Assembly (NCBI RefSeq): GCF_004614165.1
Contig: NZ_SPVG01000233.1
Span: forward strand, 1-64,000
Length of the DNA: 64,000 bases
Origin: Duganella callida
GTDB taxonomy: Bacteria; Pseudomonadota; Gammaproteobacteria; Burkholderiales; Burkholderiaceae_D
Direction of reading: 5' to 3'
The notes under the pieces are model-generated. The model was not told the origin of the DNA, ran no database searches, and saw only the letters and a program-made list of their open reading frames with translations. Each line of letters opens with the position of its first letter. Position 1 is the first letter of the stretch. Below are positions 48,191-57,638 of this stretch, piece after piece. The position numbers were made by a program, and so were the translations under genes.

Positions 48191-50959
48191 TTAGTACTTG
48201 ATATGCAGACCGGCGTAGTATTGCGCGCCGTTGGCATAGAAGCGTGCCGGCTGATCCTTGTTGTAGATGTAGTTTTTCAGGATCGGGTTGTTCAGGTTCT
48301 GGCCGCTGATGGTCAGCACGATGTTTTTGTTGATGTTGTAGTTGAACGAAGCCGACACGGTGCCGGTGTCGTCCTGGTACAGCGGCGCGCCGCGGTCCTG
48401 GGCTGCCAGGAAGGCCGAACGCCACGAGTAGCTCACACGTGCATTCCACTTGTCGTTTTCGAAGAACAGGCCGGCGTTGGCGGTGGTCTTCGACGCGCCC
48501 AGCATGTCGCATGGATCGCCGGAAGTGGCGGTCTGCAGGGCCGGGCAGGCGCCGAAGTCCAGGTGCGAGTCGGCCAGGGTCACGTTACCGTCAAGACCGA
48601 AGCCCATCGGCAGCGGTACCTGCGCGGCCAGTTCCAGACCCTTGACCTTGGCGCCGACGTTGATCGGCGACGTGATCTGGTAGGTCGCGAACACCGCTTT
48701 GCCCTGTTCCTGCGAAGCGCGGGTGTCGATGAAGGTGCCGGTGCTGGTGCCATAGCCGACGTAGTCCTTCAGGTCCATGTAGAACAGACCCGCCGACAGC
48801 AGGGCGCGTGGCGCGTAGTACCACTGCACCGACACGTCCAGGTTGTTCGACTTGACCGGTTTCAGATTCGCGTTGCCGCCATTGCCGGTGTGGGTTTCGT
48901 CGGTCAGCAGCACGGCGCCGCCCAGTGCACCGTAATCGGGACGGGTCATGGTGCGCGACAGGCCCAGACGCGCCACCAGGTCGTTGCGCAGGTCGAACTT
49001 CAGGTTCAGGCTAGGCAGCGGGATGGTGGTGTTGTTGTCGATCGAGGTCTGCTGCACATAACCGCCCCACGGGTAGGCTGGCAGGTTTTGGCCGGCCGGC
49101 TGATTCGGCAGGATCTGGTAACCGTTCGAGGTGCCTTCGGTACGCACGACGCGCACGCCGACGTTGCCGCTCCAGCCTTCGCCTTCCAGCTCGCCCTGGA
49201 CGTAGAAGGCCTTGGTGTTTTCCTTCAGGTTGAACATGTCCTGGTAGTAGGTGCGGCTGACGTCACGGTTGGAGTGCAGCGTGCCCCAGGCGTCCAGGAT
49301 GGACGGGTCCAGCATCCAGACGTTTTTCGGGAAGTCGCCACCGAGGTCGCTGCCGAAGTTGCCGGGATAGGTGGTGCCGCTCCATGCCGGGTTGGTGCTG
49401 CTGCCGCCGACGTCGGTGTTGCTCCAGTTCGGACCCTGCGCCACTTCGAAGTTGCTGCGGGTGTGGTGGGTGCCGCGGATGCCGAATTTGATCTCGCGCA
49501 GCATGCCGGCGTCGAGCTGGAAGGCGGCGTCGATCTGGCCGTAGGTTTCCTTGTCGTCGGTGGTGGCAGGCGAGGTGCCGAAGATCCAGTCCAGATTGGT
49601 GCCGGTGAAGACGGCGGTATTGATGTTCGGGAACTTGACCGTGGCCGGCGAGCCCAGGCCGTTCAGCGTGTAGCTCATGCCCGAGTTGTTGATGTCGCCC
49701 TCGTACACGCCCTGTTGCGGCGTCACGCCCTTGCCCTTGGTGGTGCCGGCCATCGCGGTCAGGGACAGCTGACTGGTCGGACGCCATTTGGCGCTCAGGT
49801 CGAAGAATTCGCTCTGCGCGTATTCGCCGTTACGCACGATGTTGTCGACGATACCGTAGCGCAGCGGTGCGCCGGCGGTGCCCTTGTTGGTGAACGAGGC
49901 CGAGACCAGCGTGCCGTTGCGGATCACGTAGCCTGGATCGGGCGCCACGCCGGAACCCAGCGCGCCGGAGCCGTTCATGTCCGTCATGTAGTTGGTATTG
50001 TAGTTCGAGGCGTCCAGCTTGGAGCGGAAGTAGGTCGCCTCCAGGCTGAAGTCGCGGCTGGGCTTGAACTGCAGGTCGACCAGGCCGCCGGTACGCTTGC
50101 GCTCCTGCTGGAACAGCGAGGAACCGATCAGACGCGGGAACCAGACGTTGGCCAGATCCGGATTGGTCTTCACCGCGGGGTTGGACGGCAGCACCTGGGT
50201 CCATTGCAGCAGTTCCTGGCCGTCGCGGCGCAGCGAGCGTTTTTCCGAGAAGCCCTGCACCATCAGGCCCAGGGTGCCGGCGTCGTTCTTCCAGTTGAAC
50301 AGTGCGCTGACCTGCGGATCGGTTTTTTCCGCCAGCGACGAGTACACGCCCTGCACGGTGGCTTCCATCGAGATGGCGTTCTTGAAGTCCAGCGGGTGGC
50401 GGGTCTTGATATCGATCGAGCCGCTCGAACCGCCTTCGACCTGGTCAGCGGTTGGCGCCTTGTAGACCACCACCTGGCCGACGATTTCCGACGGCAGCAG
50501 CGAGTACGAGGTCGAACGGCCAACGGCGCCGCCCACCTGGTCCAGCACGAACCAGTCGCCCGACGACACGGCGTGACCGTTGATCAGGGTCTGGGTCAGC
50601 GAAGGCGCGGTGCCGCGCAGCGAGACGCGGTCGTTTTCATCGAAGCCACCCGAGCCCGCGCCCGAAGTGGAGATGTTCACGCCGGGGATGCGCTGCAGCG
50701 AGTCCGCCACGTTCTTGTCCGGCATCTTGCCGACGTCTTCGGCAGTGATCACGTCGACGTTGCTCGACGCATTACGCTTCACCGACAGCGACTGCTGCAG
50801 CGCGCCGCGGATGCCCGTCACGATGACGGTTTCCGGCTCCTTGTCGGCATTCTGCTGCTGTGCCTGGGCATTGACCATGACGCTCAGCGCCAGGATCGCC
50901 GTGGCAGTCGCGATGGGCGTTAGTTTGGACATTTTGATGTTATTCGAATTGTGATACAT
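48191..50959 (-). CDS. TonB-dependent receptor (TonB-Xanth-Caul type), amino-sugar locus
   Basis: 922 residues from the ATG at 50959 (GGGAGGG before it). A signal peptide ends near VMVNAQAQ. The plug domain begins PETVIVTGIRGALQQSL and contains DKNVADSLQRIPGVNI. The rest is a 22-strand barrel ending in an aromatic residue (HIKY). The VTAEDVGKMPDKN-type opening is characteristic of the carbohydrate-uptake branch common in chitin and GlcNAc loci. It should import chito-oligosaccharides across the outer membrane. It is divergent from the GntR gene, with regulatory repeats between. Confidence 0.9.
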   Translation of the reverse strand: MYHNSNNIKMSKLTPIATATAILALSVMVNAQAQQQNADKEPETVIVTGIRGALQQSLSVKRNASSNVDVITAEDVGKMPDKNVADSLQRIPGVNISTSGAGSGGFDENDRVSLRGTAPSLTQTLINGHAVSSGDWFVLDQVGGAVGRSTSYSLLPSEIVGQVVVYKAPTADQVEGGSSGSIDIKTRHPLDFKNAISMEATVQGVYSSLAEKTDPQVSALFNWKNDAGTLGLMVQGFSEKRSLRRDGQELLQWTQVLPSNPAVKTNPDLANVWFPRLIGSSLFQQERKRTGGLVDLQFKPSRDFSLEATYFRSKLDASNYNTNYMTDMNGSGALGSGVAPDPGYVIRNGTLVSASFTNKGTAGAPLRYGIVDNIVRNGEYAQSEFFDLSAKWRPTSQLSLTAMAGTTKGKGVTPQQGVYEGDINNSGMSYTLNGLGSPATVKFPNINTAVFTGTNLDWIFGTSPATTDDKETYGQIDAAFQLDAGMLREIKFGIRGTHHTRSNFEVAQGPNWSNTDVGGSSTNPAWSGTTYPGNFGSDLGGDFPKNVWMLDPSILDAWGTLHSNRDVSRTYYQDMFNLKENTKAFYVQGELEGEGWSGNVGVRVVRTEGTSNGYQILPNQPAGQNLPAYPWGGYVQQTSIDNNTTIPLPSLNLKFDLRNDLVARLGLSRTMTRPDYGALGGAVLLTDETHTGNGGNANLKPVKSNNLDVSVQWYYAPRALLSAGLFYMDLKDYVGYGTSTGTFIDTRASQEQGKAVFATYQITSPINVGAKVKGLELAAQVPLPMGFGLDGNVTLADSHLDFGACPALQTATSGDPCDMLGASKTTANAGLFFENDKWNARVSYSWRSAFLAAQDRGAPLYQDDTGTVSASFNYNINKNIVLTISGQNLNNPILKNYIYNKDQPARFYANGAQYYAGLHIKY

Positions 50960-51302
50960 GTTCCCTCCCGTTGATGAAGGCTCCGCCGAGCCAAACCGAT
51001 TGTTGAAAACCAATCCAACGCCAATATACTCGCCTTTCAATACCAGATCACTACCACTTTAAAATTCTTTTTTGTTATGTTGTATGCGACATACAAAATG
51101 GCGTTTGAGCAACATACCAATACCGGATTGCTGGTGGTATGGAAATCGGTTGTGCGCGCTTGCAACACAAAGAAAGCCTTTGTCTAAAGGCTGTATGCAA
51201 AATGTCGGATATTTTTAGGTGATGCTGCAACGCCTGGTCATGGCGGCTGGTCTTTTTTTGGTATTATCGTCGAACAAACACACAGAGGAAGTCTTCATCG
51301 TC
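50960..51302. promoter_or_regulatory. Divergent control region of the amino-sugar locus
   Basis: 343 bases between the receptor and GntR genes, AT-rich, with no gene. It contains a GGTA tandem motif on the minus strand (51035-51055), which reappears upstream of nagK. It also has a 17-base palindrome TTGTATG-CGA-CATACAA (51080-51096) and two AATACC half-sites facing GGTAT (51114-51140). A single GGTATT is at 51260-51265. A GntR/HutC-type regulator is encoded immediately downstream and is the likely binder. Confidence 0.55.
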
Positions 51303-52058
51303 ATGAAAAGCGATCAAACGTCCCCACTGGTACACATCCGACAGCACCTGAATGAGACCAGTAATCTGCCCCTGTACCAGCGTCTGCAGCGCGCGCTGCG
51401 CTCGGCCATCGAACAGCATCTGCTGAAGCCGGAGGACGCCTTGCCGGCCGAACGCCAGCTGGCCGCCGATCTCGAAATCTCCCGCATCACGGTGCGCAAG
51501 GCCATCGATGGTCTGGTGAGCGAGGGCGTACTGGTGCGCCGGCCGGGTTCCGGTAACTTCATCAACACCCGCATCGAAAAGAACTTCGCCAAGCTGACTT
51601 CCTTTTCCGAGGACATGCGCGCGCGCGGCCGCACGCCGCGCAGCGTGTGGCTGAAACGCTCGGAGGGCACGGTGACGCCGGACGAGGCGATGCGGCTGCG
51701 ATTGAGTCCGGGCTCCAGGGTCTATCGCTTTCACCGCATGCGTTATGCGGACGATGTGCCCATGTGCCTGGAATACGCGACCATCGTGGCCTCCTGTCTG
51801 CCATCGCTGGAGGCAGTGGATGTGTCGATGTACGACGCGCTGGAGAAGTCCGGCAACCGGCCGGTGCGCGCCTTGCAGCGCCTGTCGGCCCTGCTGCTGA
51901 ACGCGGAGCAGGCCACGCTGCTGCAGGCGCAGGAGGGCGACGCGGGACTGGCGGTGGAGCGTCTGGGTTTTTTGCGCGATGGGCGGGCGGTGGAATTCTG
52001 CCGTTCTTACTTCAGGAGTGATATGTATGACTTTGTGGCGGAACTGAATGCGAGCTAA
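51303..52058 (+). CDS. GntR/HutC-family transcriptional regulator (NagR/NagQ-like)
   Basis: 251 residues from the ATG at 51303. The winged HTH (LYQRLQRALRSAIEQHLLKP, AERQLAADLEISRITVRKAI) is followed by a UTRA ligand domain from about residue 95 (FAKLTSFSEDMRARGRTP). HutC-type regulators with this layout (NagR/YvoA, DasR) respond to GlcN-6-P or GlcNAc-6-P, and every neighbour acts on those sugars. The chitinase gene starts inside its last eleven bases. Confidence 0.88.
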   Translation: MKSDQTSPLVHIRQHLNETSNLPLYQRLQRALRSAIEQHLLKPEDALPAERQLAADLEISRITVRKAIDGLVSEGVLVRRPGSGNFINTRIEKNFAKLTSFSEDMRARGRTPRSVWLKRSEGTVTPDEAMRLRLSPGSRVYRFHRMRYADDVPMCLEYATIVASCLPSLEAVDVSMYDALEKSGNRPVRALQRLSALLLNAEQATLLQAQEGDAGLAVERLGFLRDGRAVEFCRSYFRSDMYDFVAELNAS

Positions 52059-53292
52059 CCTACTAATGACCGCGGCCATGATGGCCGCGCTGCCGGCGAT
52101 GGCGACCGAAGTCGTCGGCTACTATCCGGGCTGGAAGCACGAGGCCTATCCGGTCAGCGCGGCCAACATCGGCGCCGACAAGCTGACCATGGCGCTGTAT
52201 GCCTTCGTCGATCTGTGCTGGGAGGGCAAGCATGGCAATGCCGAGCCTTCGGTGAACTTCGTGGCCGCCTGCCAGGAGCCGCTCAATGGCGCGCTGGCCT
52301 GGCGCGACGAGGCGGAAGACGGCGCCAATCTGCGTGCGCTGGTGGCGCTGAAGAAGACCAATCCCCAATTCAAGGTGGTGATCTCGGTCGGCGGGTGGGA
52401 CTGGTCGAACCGTTTCTCCAACGTGGCAGACTCGCCGCGGGCGCGCGCGAACTTCATCGCGTCGACGCTGAAGGCGATACGCAAATACGGGCTGGATGGC
52501 GTGGACCTCGACTGGGAATTTCCGGGCGAGGTCGGCGTGCCCTGCATCGTGGGCGAGGTATGCGCACGGCCGCAGGACCGGCAAAACTTCGTCACCTGGG
52601 CGCGCGAGATTCGCGCGGCCTTCGACCAGGCCGGCAAGGAGGATGGCAGGCATTATCTGGTCACCATCGCGGCCGGCGCCAATGCCAGTTATACAGGCGA
52701 TGGCGCGTGGGTGAAAGACATGTCGCAGAGCCTGGACTGGATCAATCTGATGGCTTACGACTTCCACGCGCCATGGGACAAATTGAGCGGCCACCATGCG
52801 GCCCTGTACGCCGACGCGAAGGATCCGGCGACCGCCGCCGGCGCCTACGACTCGGCGGCGGTGCAGCGTTACCTGGCGGCCGGCGTCAGCAAGGATAAGC
52901 TGGTGCTGGGCGTGCCGTTCTACGGGCATGGCTGGAAGGGCTGTGCGCCCGGCCCGCAGGGCGATGGACAGTACCAGCCGTGCAACGGCGGCACCACCAG
53001 CGGCTTCAATGGCGGCAGCTTCTACGGTTTCAGCCTGCTGCGCAAGCTGGGCATGCTGACGCCATCGTTCGAAGGCGGCAATGGCTACAAGCGATACTGG
53101 AACGAGGCGGCGCGCGTGCCGTATCTGTACAGCGCCAAAGAGCAGGTGTGGATCACGTACGAGGATCCGGCTTCGCTAAAGGAAAAGGCCCGCTACATCA
53201 AGCAGCAGGGCCTGCGTGGGGCAATGTTCTGGGAGTTGAGCGCCGACGGCGAACATCAGCTTTTGAACACGCTGTCGGAAGCGATGAAGTAA
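52048..53292 (+). CDS. Secreted family 18 chitinase
   Basis: 414 residues. A signal peptide of about 19 residues ends at ALPAMA. The GH18 signature DGVDLDWE lies at 150-157 with catalytic E157 and helper aspartates D153 and D155. The substrate Tyr/Asp stretch NLMAYDFHAPWD and the closing FWELSADGE are also present. There is no separate chitin-binding domain. It hydrolyses chitin to short oligosaccharides. It overlaps the GntR gene by eleven bases, so the two are coupled. Confidence 0.93.
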   Translation: MRANLLMTAAMMAALPAMATEVVGYYPGWKHEAYPVSAANIGADKLTMALYAFVDLCWEGKHGNAEPSVNFVAACQEPLNGALAWRDEAEDGANLRALVALKKTNPQFKVVISVGGWDWSNRFSNVADSPRARANFIASTLKAIRKYGLDGVDLDWEFPGEVGVPCIVGEVCARPQDRQNFVTWAREIRAAFDQAGKEDGRHYLVTIAAGANASYTGDGAWVKDMSQSLDWINLMAYDFHAPWDKLSGHHAALYADAKDPATAAGAYDSAAVQRYLAAGVSKDKLVLGVPFYGHGWKGCAPGPQGDGQYQPCNGGTTSGFNGGSFYGFSLLRKLGMLTPSFEGGNGYKRYWNEAARVPYLYSAKEQVWITYEDPASLKEKARYIKQQGLRGAMFWELSADGEHQLLNTLSEAMK

Positions 53293-53325
53293 AAAAAAGC
53301 CAGCTTGTATTTAAGCTGGCTTTTT
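53293..53325. terminator. Bidirectional terminator
   Basis: AAAAAGCCAGCTT and AAGCTGGCTTTTT form a perfect hairpin with T-runs for both strands. It serves the convergent chitinase and TPR-protein genes. Confidence 0.9.
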
Positions 53326-53329
53326 CAGA

Positions 53330-54640
53330 TTACTTGGCTTCAGCGGCTGCCGGCGCGACTTTCGGGCCGGTCTGGTACATGATCCAGTAGCGGGCCAGAT
53401 CGCCGCGACCGTCGTTGCCGGTCACGGTCTTCAGCAGCTCAACCGATTCGTCCTTTTTGCCGGCCATGGCCAGCGCATAGCCCAGACGCAGCTTGGCGTC
53501 TTCAGGATTCTTCGACACGCCTTTGGCGATACCTTGCTTCATCAGGTCGATGCCCTTGTCGAACTGGCCCAGGGTCACGTAGTTGTAGCCCAGGTTGACC
53601 AGGCCGACGCCGTCTTTCGACTTCTGCGCGGCGGCGATGCCGCTGTCGATGTTTTTCGCATCGTCAGCCGCGCCCTTGTTGGCGCTGGCGCGAATCTTTT
53701 CCAGTGCGGCCTTGTCCTTACCGGCCGGGATGCCGTTCGGGTAGCCCTTGTCCATGGCGATCTTCGCTTCGGTGAAGAAGCCGCCCAGCACGGCCAGTTC
53801 GGCCTGTTCGGCGTAATCTTCAGGCTCCATCTTCGACGGCACGATCACCGCCTTGATACGTACCAGGTCCAGGTCGAAGCGGTTGGAATAGGTCTTCTTG
53901 CCGCGGGTGCGGTTCAGCAGATCGTTCCAGTAGTCTTCGGTCGGGTAGTAGCGCGCCAGTTCTTCCACAGCCTGCAGATACAGTTCGGTATCCTTGGTCT
54001 TGATGCCGACGTTGCCCAGCAGGTTCAGTTCATCCTTGGACGGCGCGGTGCCCGCAGCCTTGGCGGCTTCGATATCCTTCAGCACTTCGGTCTTGGTGGC
54101 GGCGAAGTCGTTTTTCAGGAAGTAGGAGCGCACGATGTACTGGCGCTGCTTGTTCTTGTCGCCCGATTCGGTGCCATAACGCTCGAACCAGGTGATGGCC
54201 TTGTCGTAGTCTTTCAGGTTGCTGTAGTAGATGCCGGCCACCGCGTCGATGAAGCGCAGTTTGTCTTCAGGCTTCAGACGGCCCGAATCGATCATCGCCT
54301 GCAGGCCTTTCAGGGTCAGTTCCTGGTTGCCCGACGCCTGGCCCAGTTGCACGCGCATCTGGTTCAGGATGAAGTCTTCGTACGGCGTCAGGTTCGGCAT
54401 CGCCGCTGCCTGGTCGATGCGGCTCTGGAATTCGGTGTAATTCTTGGCGTCCAGCAGTGGCTTGGTCTGCGCGGGGTCGATCAGTTTGTAGATTTCAGGA
54501 CGTACGGTGTCTTTTGGCGGTTCGGCCGCCTTCTTCTCTTCCGCCGCTTGAACAGGGGCCATGCCCAGCATGGCTGGCGCGGCGTTCAGGCCGATCGCGG
54601 CCAGGAGCAGGGTGATACGGGCAAGACGATTATGGGACAT
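53330..54640 (-). CDS. Exported TPR-repeat protein
   Basis: 436 residues from the ATG at 54640 with AAGGA nearby. A signal peptide ends near PVQAAEE. After it come roughly eight helical repeats; the clearest TPR/Sel1-like copies are KDYDKAITWFERYG, LVNLGYNYVTLGQFDKGIDL and AKLRLGYALAMAGKKDESVELL. It probably acts as a periplasmic scaffold. The position beside the amino-sugar genes could be incidental. It lies 96 bases after the MFS gene on the same strand and may be in the same transcript. Confidence 0.75.
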   Translation of the reverse strand: MSHNRLARITLLLAAIGLNAAPAMLGMAPVQAAEEKKAAEPPKDTVRPEIYKLIDPAQTKPLLDAKNYTEFQSRIDQAAAMPNLTPYEDFILNQMRVQLGQASGNQELTLKGLQAMIDSGRLKPEDKLRFIDAVAGIYYSNLKDYDKAITWFERYGTESGDKNKQRQYIVRSYFLKNDFAATKTEVLKDIEAAKAAGTAPSKDELNLLGNVGIKTKDTELYLQAVEELARYYPTEDYWNDLLNRTRGKKTYSNRFDLDLVRIKAVIVPSKMEPEDYAEQAELAVLGGFFTEAKIAMDKGYPNGIPAGKDKAALEKIRASANKGAADDAKNIDSGIAAAQKSKDGVGLVNLGYNYVTLGQFDKGIDLMKQGIAKGVSKNPEDAKLRLGYALAMAGKKDESVELLKTVTGNDGRGDLARYWIMYQTGPKVAPAAAEAK

Positions 54641-54736
54641 GGCTATCCTTCTCAGACAGGTAAGAATGTAAACCCGCGTATTGTTACACAAAATCGGCGG
54701 AAACTCCGAATTCAAATGTGCTGCGGTGCAGTGTAC

Positions 54737-56041
54737 TCAGACCACCTGTTCGGCCCGTGCGCTCTCCGGCGTTTTCGCTTGCGCCTGCGGGCGCGCGGTC
54801 ATCGGAATGATCTGCGACAGCACCGCCACCGGGATCGCCGACAGCATCACCCAGATGAAGAAATGCTGGTAGCCCAGCGCGATCTGGATATCGCCGCTGA
54901 ACAATTTGAACAGCACGAAGCCCAGCTGCATGATGCCGGTGGCGAAGGCGTAGTGCGCGGTCTGGTATTTGCCCGGCGCGACCACCTGCATCATGTACAG
55001 GATCAGGCCCACGAAGCCGAAGCCGTAGCCGAACATTTCCACGCTCAGGGCGGTGGCGATCACCGACAGGTCGGTGGGCTGGAAGGCGGACAGCAGATAG
55101 AAGGCGATGTTCGGCAGGTTCACCGCCAGGATCAGCCACAGGATGGCGCGCTTGAGGCTCAGCCACGAGGTGAAGTAGCCGCCGGCGATGGAGCCGACCA
55201 GGAAGGCCACGGTGCCGACGGTGCCGTACACCGCGCCCACTTCGGCCGTGGTCAGACCGAGGCCGCCGAGGTTGCGCGCCTCGCGCAGGAACAGCGGGCC
55301 GATCGACTGCACCTGCGCCTCGCCGGCGCGGAACAGGATGATGAACACGATCGAAACCCAGATGCCGGGCTTGCGGAAGAATTCGACGATCACTTCCGCA
55401 AGCGTGCGGGCGATGGCGGCGGCATTGGTGTCGGCACTGACGGTGTTCTTTGCCAGCGGCAGGGACCAGCTGTTATAAAGGCCCAGGCCCACCATCAGCG
55501 CGCCCAGGATGCAGAAGCAAATGGTCCATGCCGGCACCACGCCCATGGTCTTCTCGAAGTGCCCGGCCAGCAGCAGCAGCGCGCCGGTGGTGAAGAATTT
55601 GGCGGCGTTGAAGAAGGTGCCGGTCCAGCCGGCATATTTCGCCTGTCCCTTTTCATCGAGACTGGTGATGTACAAGCCATCGCAGGCGATATCGTGGGTG
55701 GCGGCGGAGATGCCGACCAGCGCCAGCATCGCCATCGCCGCCGCGAACCAGAACGGCGCCTGCAAAGCCAGCGCCACCCCGCCCAGGCACAAGCCGCCGA
55801 AGATCTGGAAGAACACCACCACCAGCTTTTTGCTGCTGGCCAGTTCCAGGAAGGGGCTCCACAGCGGTTTGAACACCCAGGCGAAGCCGATCAGGCCAGT
55901 CCAGTGATTCAGTTCGTCGTTGGGGACGCCCATGCTCTTCAACATCTGGTTGGCGACGATGGCCACCGCGAAGAATGGCAGGCCTTGCGCCAGGTACAGG
56001 CTGGGCACCCAGAGTTTCGGATTGCGGATGTGCTCTTTCAT
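54737..56041 (-). CDS. AmpG-like MFS transporter for amino sugars
   Basis: 434 residues with about twelve membrane helices. LWVPSLYLAQGLPFFAVAIV and AATHDIACDGLYITSLDE are typical of the AmpG/acetyl-CoA-transporter branch, which carries GlcNAc-containing disaccharides. In this locus it probably brings chitobiose or GlcNAc across the inner membrane. It starts 25 bases after the GH3 gene's end in the same minus-strand series. Confidence 0.85.
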   Translation of the reverse strand: MKEHIRNPKLWVPSLYLAQGLPFFAVAIVANQMLKSMGVPNDELNHWTGLIGFAWVFKPLWSPFLELASSKKLVVVFFQIFGGLCLGGVALALQAPFWFAAAMAMLALVGISAATHDIACDGLYITSLDEKGQAKYAGWTGTFFNAAKFFTTGALLLLAGHFEKTMGVVPAWTICFCILGALMVGLGLYNSWSLPLAKNTVSADTNAAAIARTLAEVIVEFFRKPGIWVSIVFIILFRAGEAQVQSIGPLFLREARNLGGLGLTTAEVGAVYGTVGTVAFLVGSIAGGYFTSWLSLKRAILWLILAVNLPNIAFYLLSAFQPTDLSVIATALSVEMFGYGFGFVGLILYMMQVVAPGKYQTAHYAFATGIMQLGFVLFKLFSGDIQIALGYQHFFIWVMLSAIPVAVLSQIIPMTARPQAQAKTPESARAEQVV

Positions 56042-56066
56042 TTTTATCTGTCTCCCGCGCGTGCTT

Positions 56067-57557
56067 TTATTCGAAACCGGGTACCGGTGCTTTGCCGCTG
56101 GCTTGGAGTTCGCCGCTCAGCCAGGCGTTGATCGCGTCCAGCGCCGGCTGGGCGAAGCCGTAGGTCATCAGCGCCGGCGCCTGGATGTCCAGCGCCTGAT
56201 ACGGATTCCACAGCGCCAGGTGCAGGTCGGGACGCCAGGTGCCGCGCGCATGTTCGCCGTAGCGCAGACGCGAAGTGGAAGCCAGCAGGGTGTAGCGGCC
56301 ATCCTGCGGCAGCGCGTTCCAGTCGAAACTGTCGGCGTCGTCGTAGGTGACCAGGTCGACGTCATACAGCTTGCCCAGCGATGCGGCCACCACGGCGGCC
56401 GGCACACCGGCTTCCGAGACGCCGTCGCTGACCACGTCCTGGCGCGCGACCAGACGCACCCTGGCGCCGGCGGCGGGACGCTGCGGCGTACCGTAGGTGG
56501 TCAGGCTGCGGCGCCAGCCTTCGGCCATGATCGCGCGGTCGGCCGCGTCTTCCTTGTATGAGCGCGGCTTGCACGGATAGGCGCGCGCCAGCGACGACAG
56601 GCGCGCCAGGCGAACATCGATTTCCGCCTGCGACAGTTCGCCCGAGGCGATGGCGGCGGCGATGGCATCCAGCGTTTCGTTCTGCGTTTCTGTGGTGCCC
56701 AGCGCCATCACCATGTCCGCGCCGGCGGTCAGCGCGCGCACGGCGGCGTTGCCGACGCCATAGCGGCCGGCGATGGCGTGCATGTCCATGCCATCGGTGA
56801 TGATGATGCCCTTGTATTCCCACTCTTCGCGCAGCAGGTCGTTGAGGATGCGGCGCGACATCGTGGCCGGGTTGTCCGCGTCCAGCGTCGGGTAGACGAT
56901 ATGGGCAGTCATCATGGCCGGTGCGGCGCCGGAGGCCATGCGGAACGGCGCCAGTTCCAGCCGGTTCAGTTCATCCACCGGCTTGTCCACTGTTGGCAGG
57001 TCGCGGTGCGAATCGACGCTGGTGTCGCCGTGGCCGGGGAAGTGCTTGACGCAGCAGGCCACGCCTTCCGCGTGGCTGCCGGCCATCCAGGCCATCGCCA
57101 GTTCGGCCGCACGCCGCGGCTCGGCGCCAAACGAGCGTTCGGCGATCACCGGATTGTGCGGATTGTTGTTCAGGTCCAGCACCGGAGCGAAGTTCCAGTT
57201 GAAGCCCAATGCCTTGACCGCGCGCGCCACGGCGGCGCCGGTGCGGTAGGCCAGGTCGGCGTCGTCGGCCGCGCCCAGGCCCATGGCGGCCGGCGGCGCC
57301 GGCACCCAGGTCGAACGCACCACGGCGCCGCCTTCCTGGTCGATGGCGATCAGCGCGTCCTGGCCCATGACATCGCGCAGATCGGCGGTGAGCTTGGCCA
57401 GCTGTTCGGAATCGGTCATGTTGCCGCGGAACAGGCAGACGGCGCGGATGCCGTTCGCTTTCAGGAAGTCCGCGGTGGCCGCGTCCAGCACCGTGCCGGG
57501 GAAGCGGATCATGATCAGCTGGCCGGCAATTTTTCTGTGGTCGTTATGGGTGGTCAT
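56067..57557 (-). CDS. nagZ: Family 3 beta-N-acetylhexosaminidase
   Basis: 496 residues with no signal peptide, so cytoplasmic. The NagZ signature is CVKHFPGHGDTSVDSH, including the D-H dyad for acid catalysis; the nucleophile Asp lies in IIITDGMDMHAI. It is longer than E. coli NagZ (341) by a C-terminal GH3 domain of about 160 residues (from about 330), as in two-domain NagZ. It releases GlcNAc from chitobiose or muropeptides. Downstream of nagB-II with a hairpin between them; the AmpG-like gene follows. Confidence 0.9.
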   Translation of the reverse strand: MTTHNDHRKIAGQLIMIRFPGTVLDAATADFLKANGIRAVCLFRGNMTDSEQLAKLTADLRDVMGQDALIAIDQEGGAVVRSTWVPAPPAAMGLGAADDADLAYRTGAAVARAVKALGFNWNFAPVLDLNNNPHNPVIAERSFGAEPRRAAELAMAWMAGSHAEGVACCVKHFPGHGDTSVDSHRDLPTVDKPVDELNRLELAPFRMASGAAPAMMTAHIVYPTLDADNPATMSRRILNDLLREEWEYKGIIITDGMDMHAIAGRYGVGNAAVRALTAGADMVMALGTTETQNETLDAIAAAIASGELSQAEIDVRLARLSSLARAYPCKPRSYKEDAADRAIMAEGWRRSLTTYGTPQRPAAGARVRLVARQDVVSDGVSEAGVPAAVVAASLGKLYDVDLVTYDDADSFDWNALPQDGRYTLLASTSRLRYGEHARGTWRPDLHLALWNPYQALDIQAPALMTYGFAQPALDAINAWLSGELQASGKAPVPGFE

Positions 57558-57578
57558 TGCACTGCTCCGAATAGGAAG

Positions 57579-57610
57579 ACAGCCAGCGTGGACCGGGCCA
57601 GGCTGGCTGT
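57579..57610 (-). other. Hairpin between nagB-II and nagZ
   Basis: ACAGCCAGC (57579-57587) pairs with GCTGGCTGT (57602-57610). No T-run follows on the minus strand, so it is more likely an mRNA-stability or processing element than a terminator. Confidence 0.5.
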
Positions 57611-57638
57611 GACTGGCGATGTTATCTCGCGCTCAAAC

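Noticed and set aside
48182-50923. A 913-codon plus-strand open frame opposite the TonB receptor
   Set aside because: Its product has no motif and a biased composition; the opposite strand encodes a clear TonB-dependent receptor.
53534-56131. An 865-codon plus-strand open frame opposite the TPR and MFS genes
   Set aside because: His/Gln/Arg-rich shadow sequence; both minus-strand genes have clear domains and ribosome sites.
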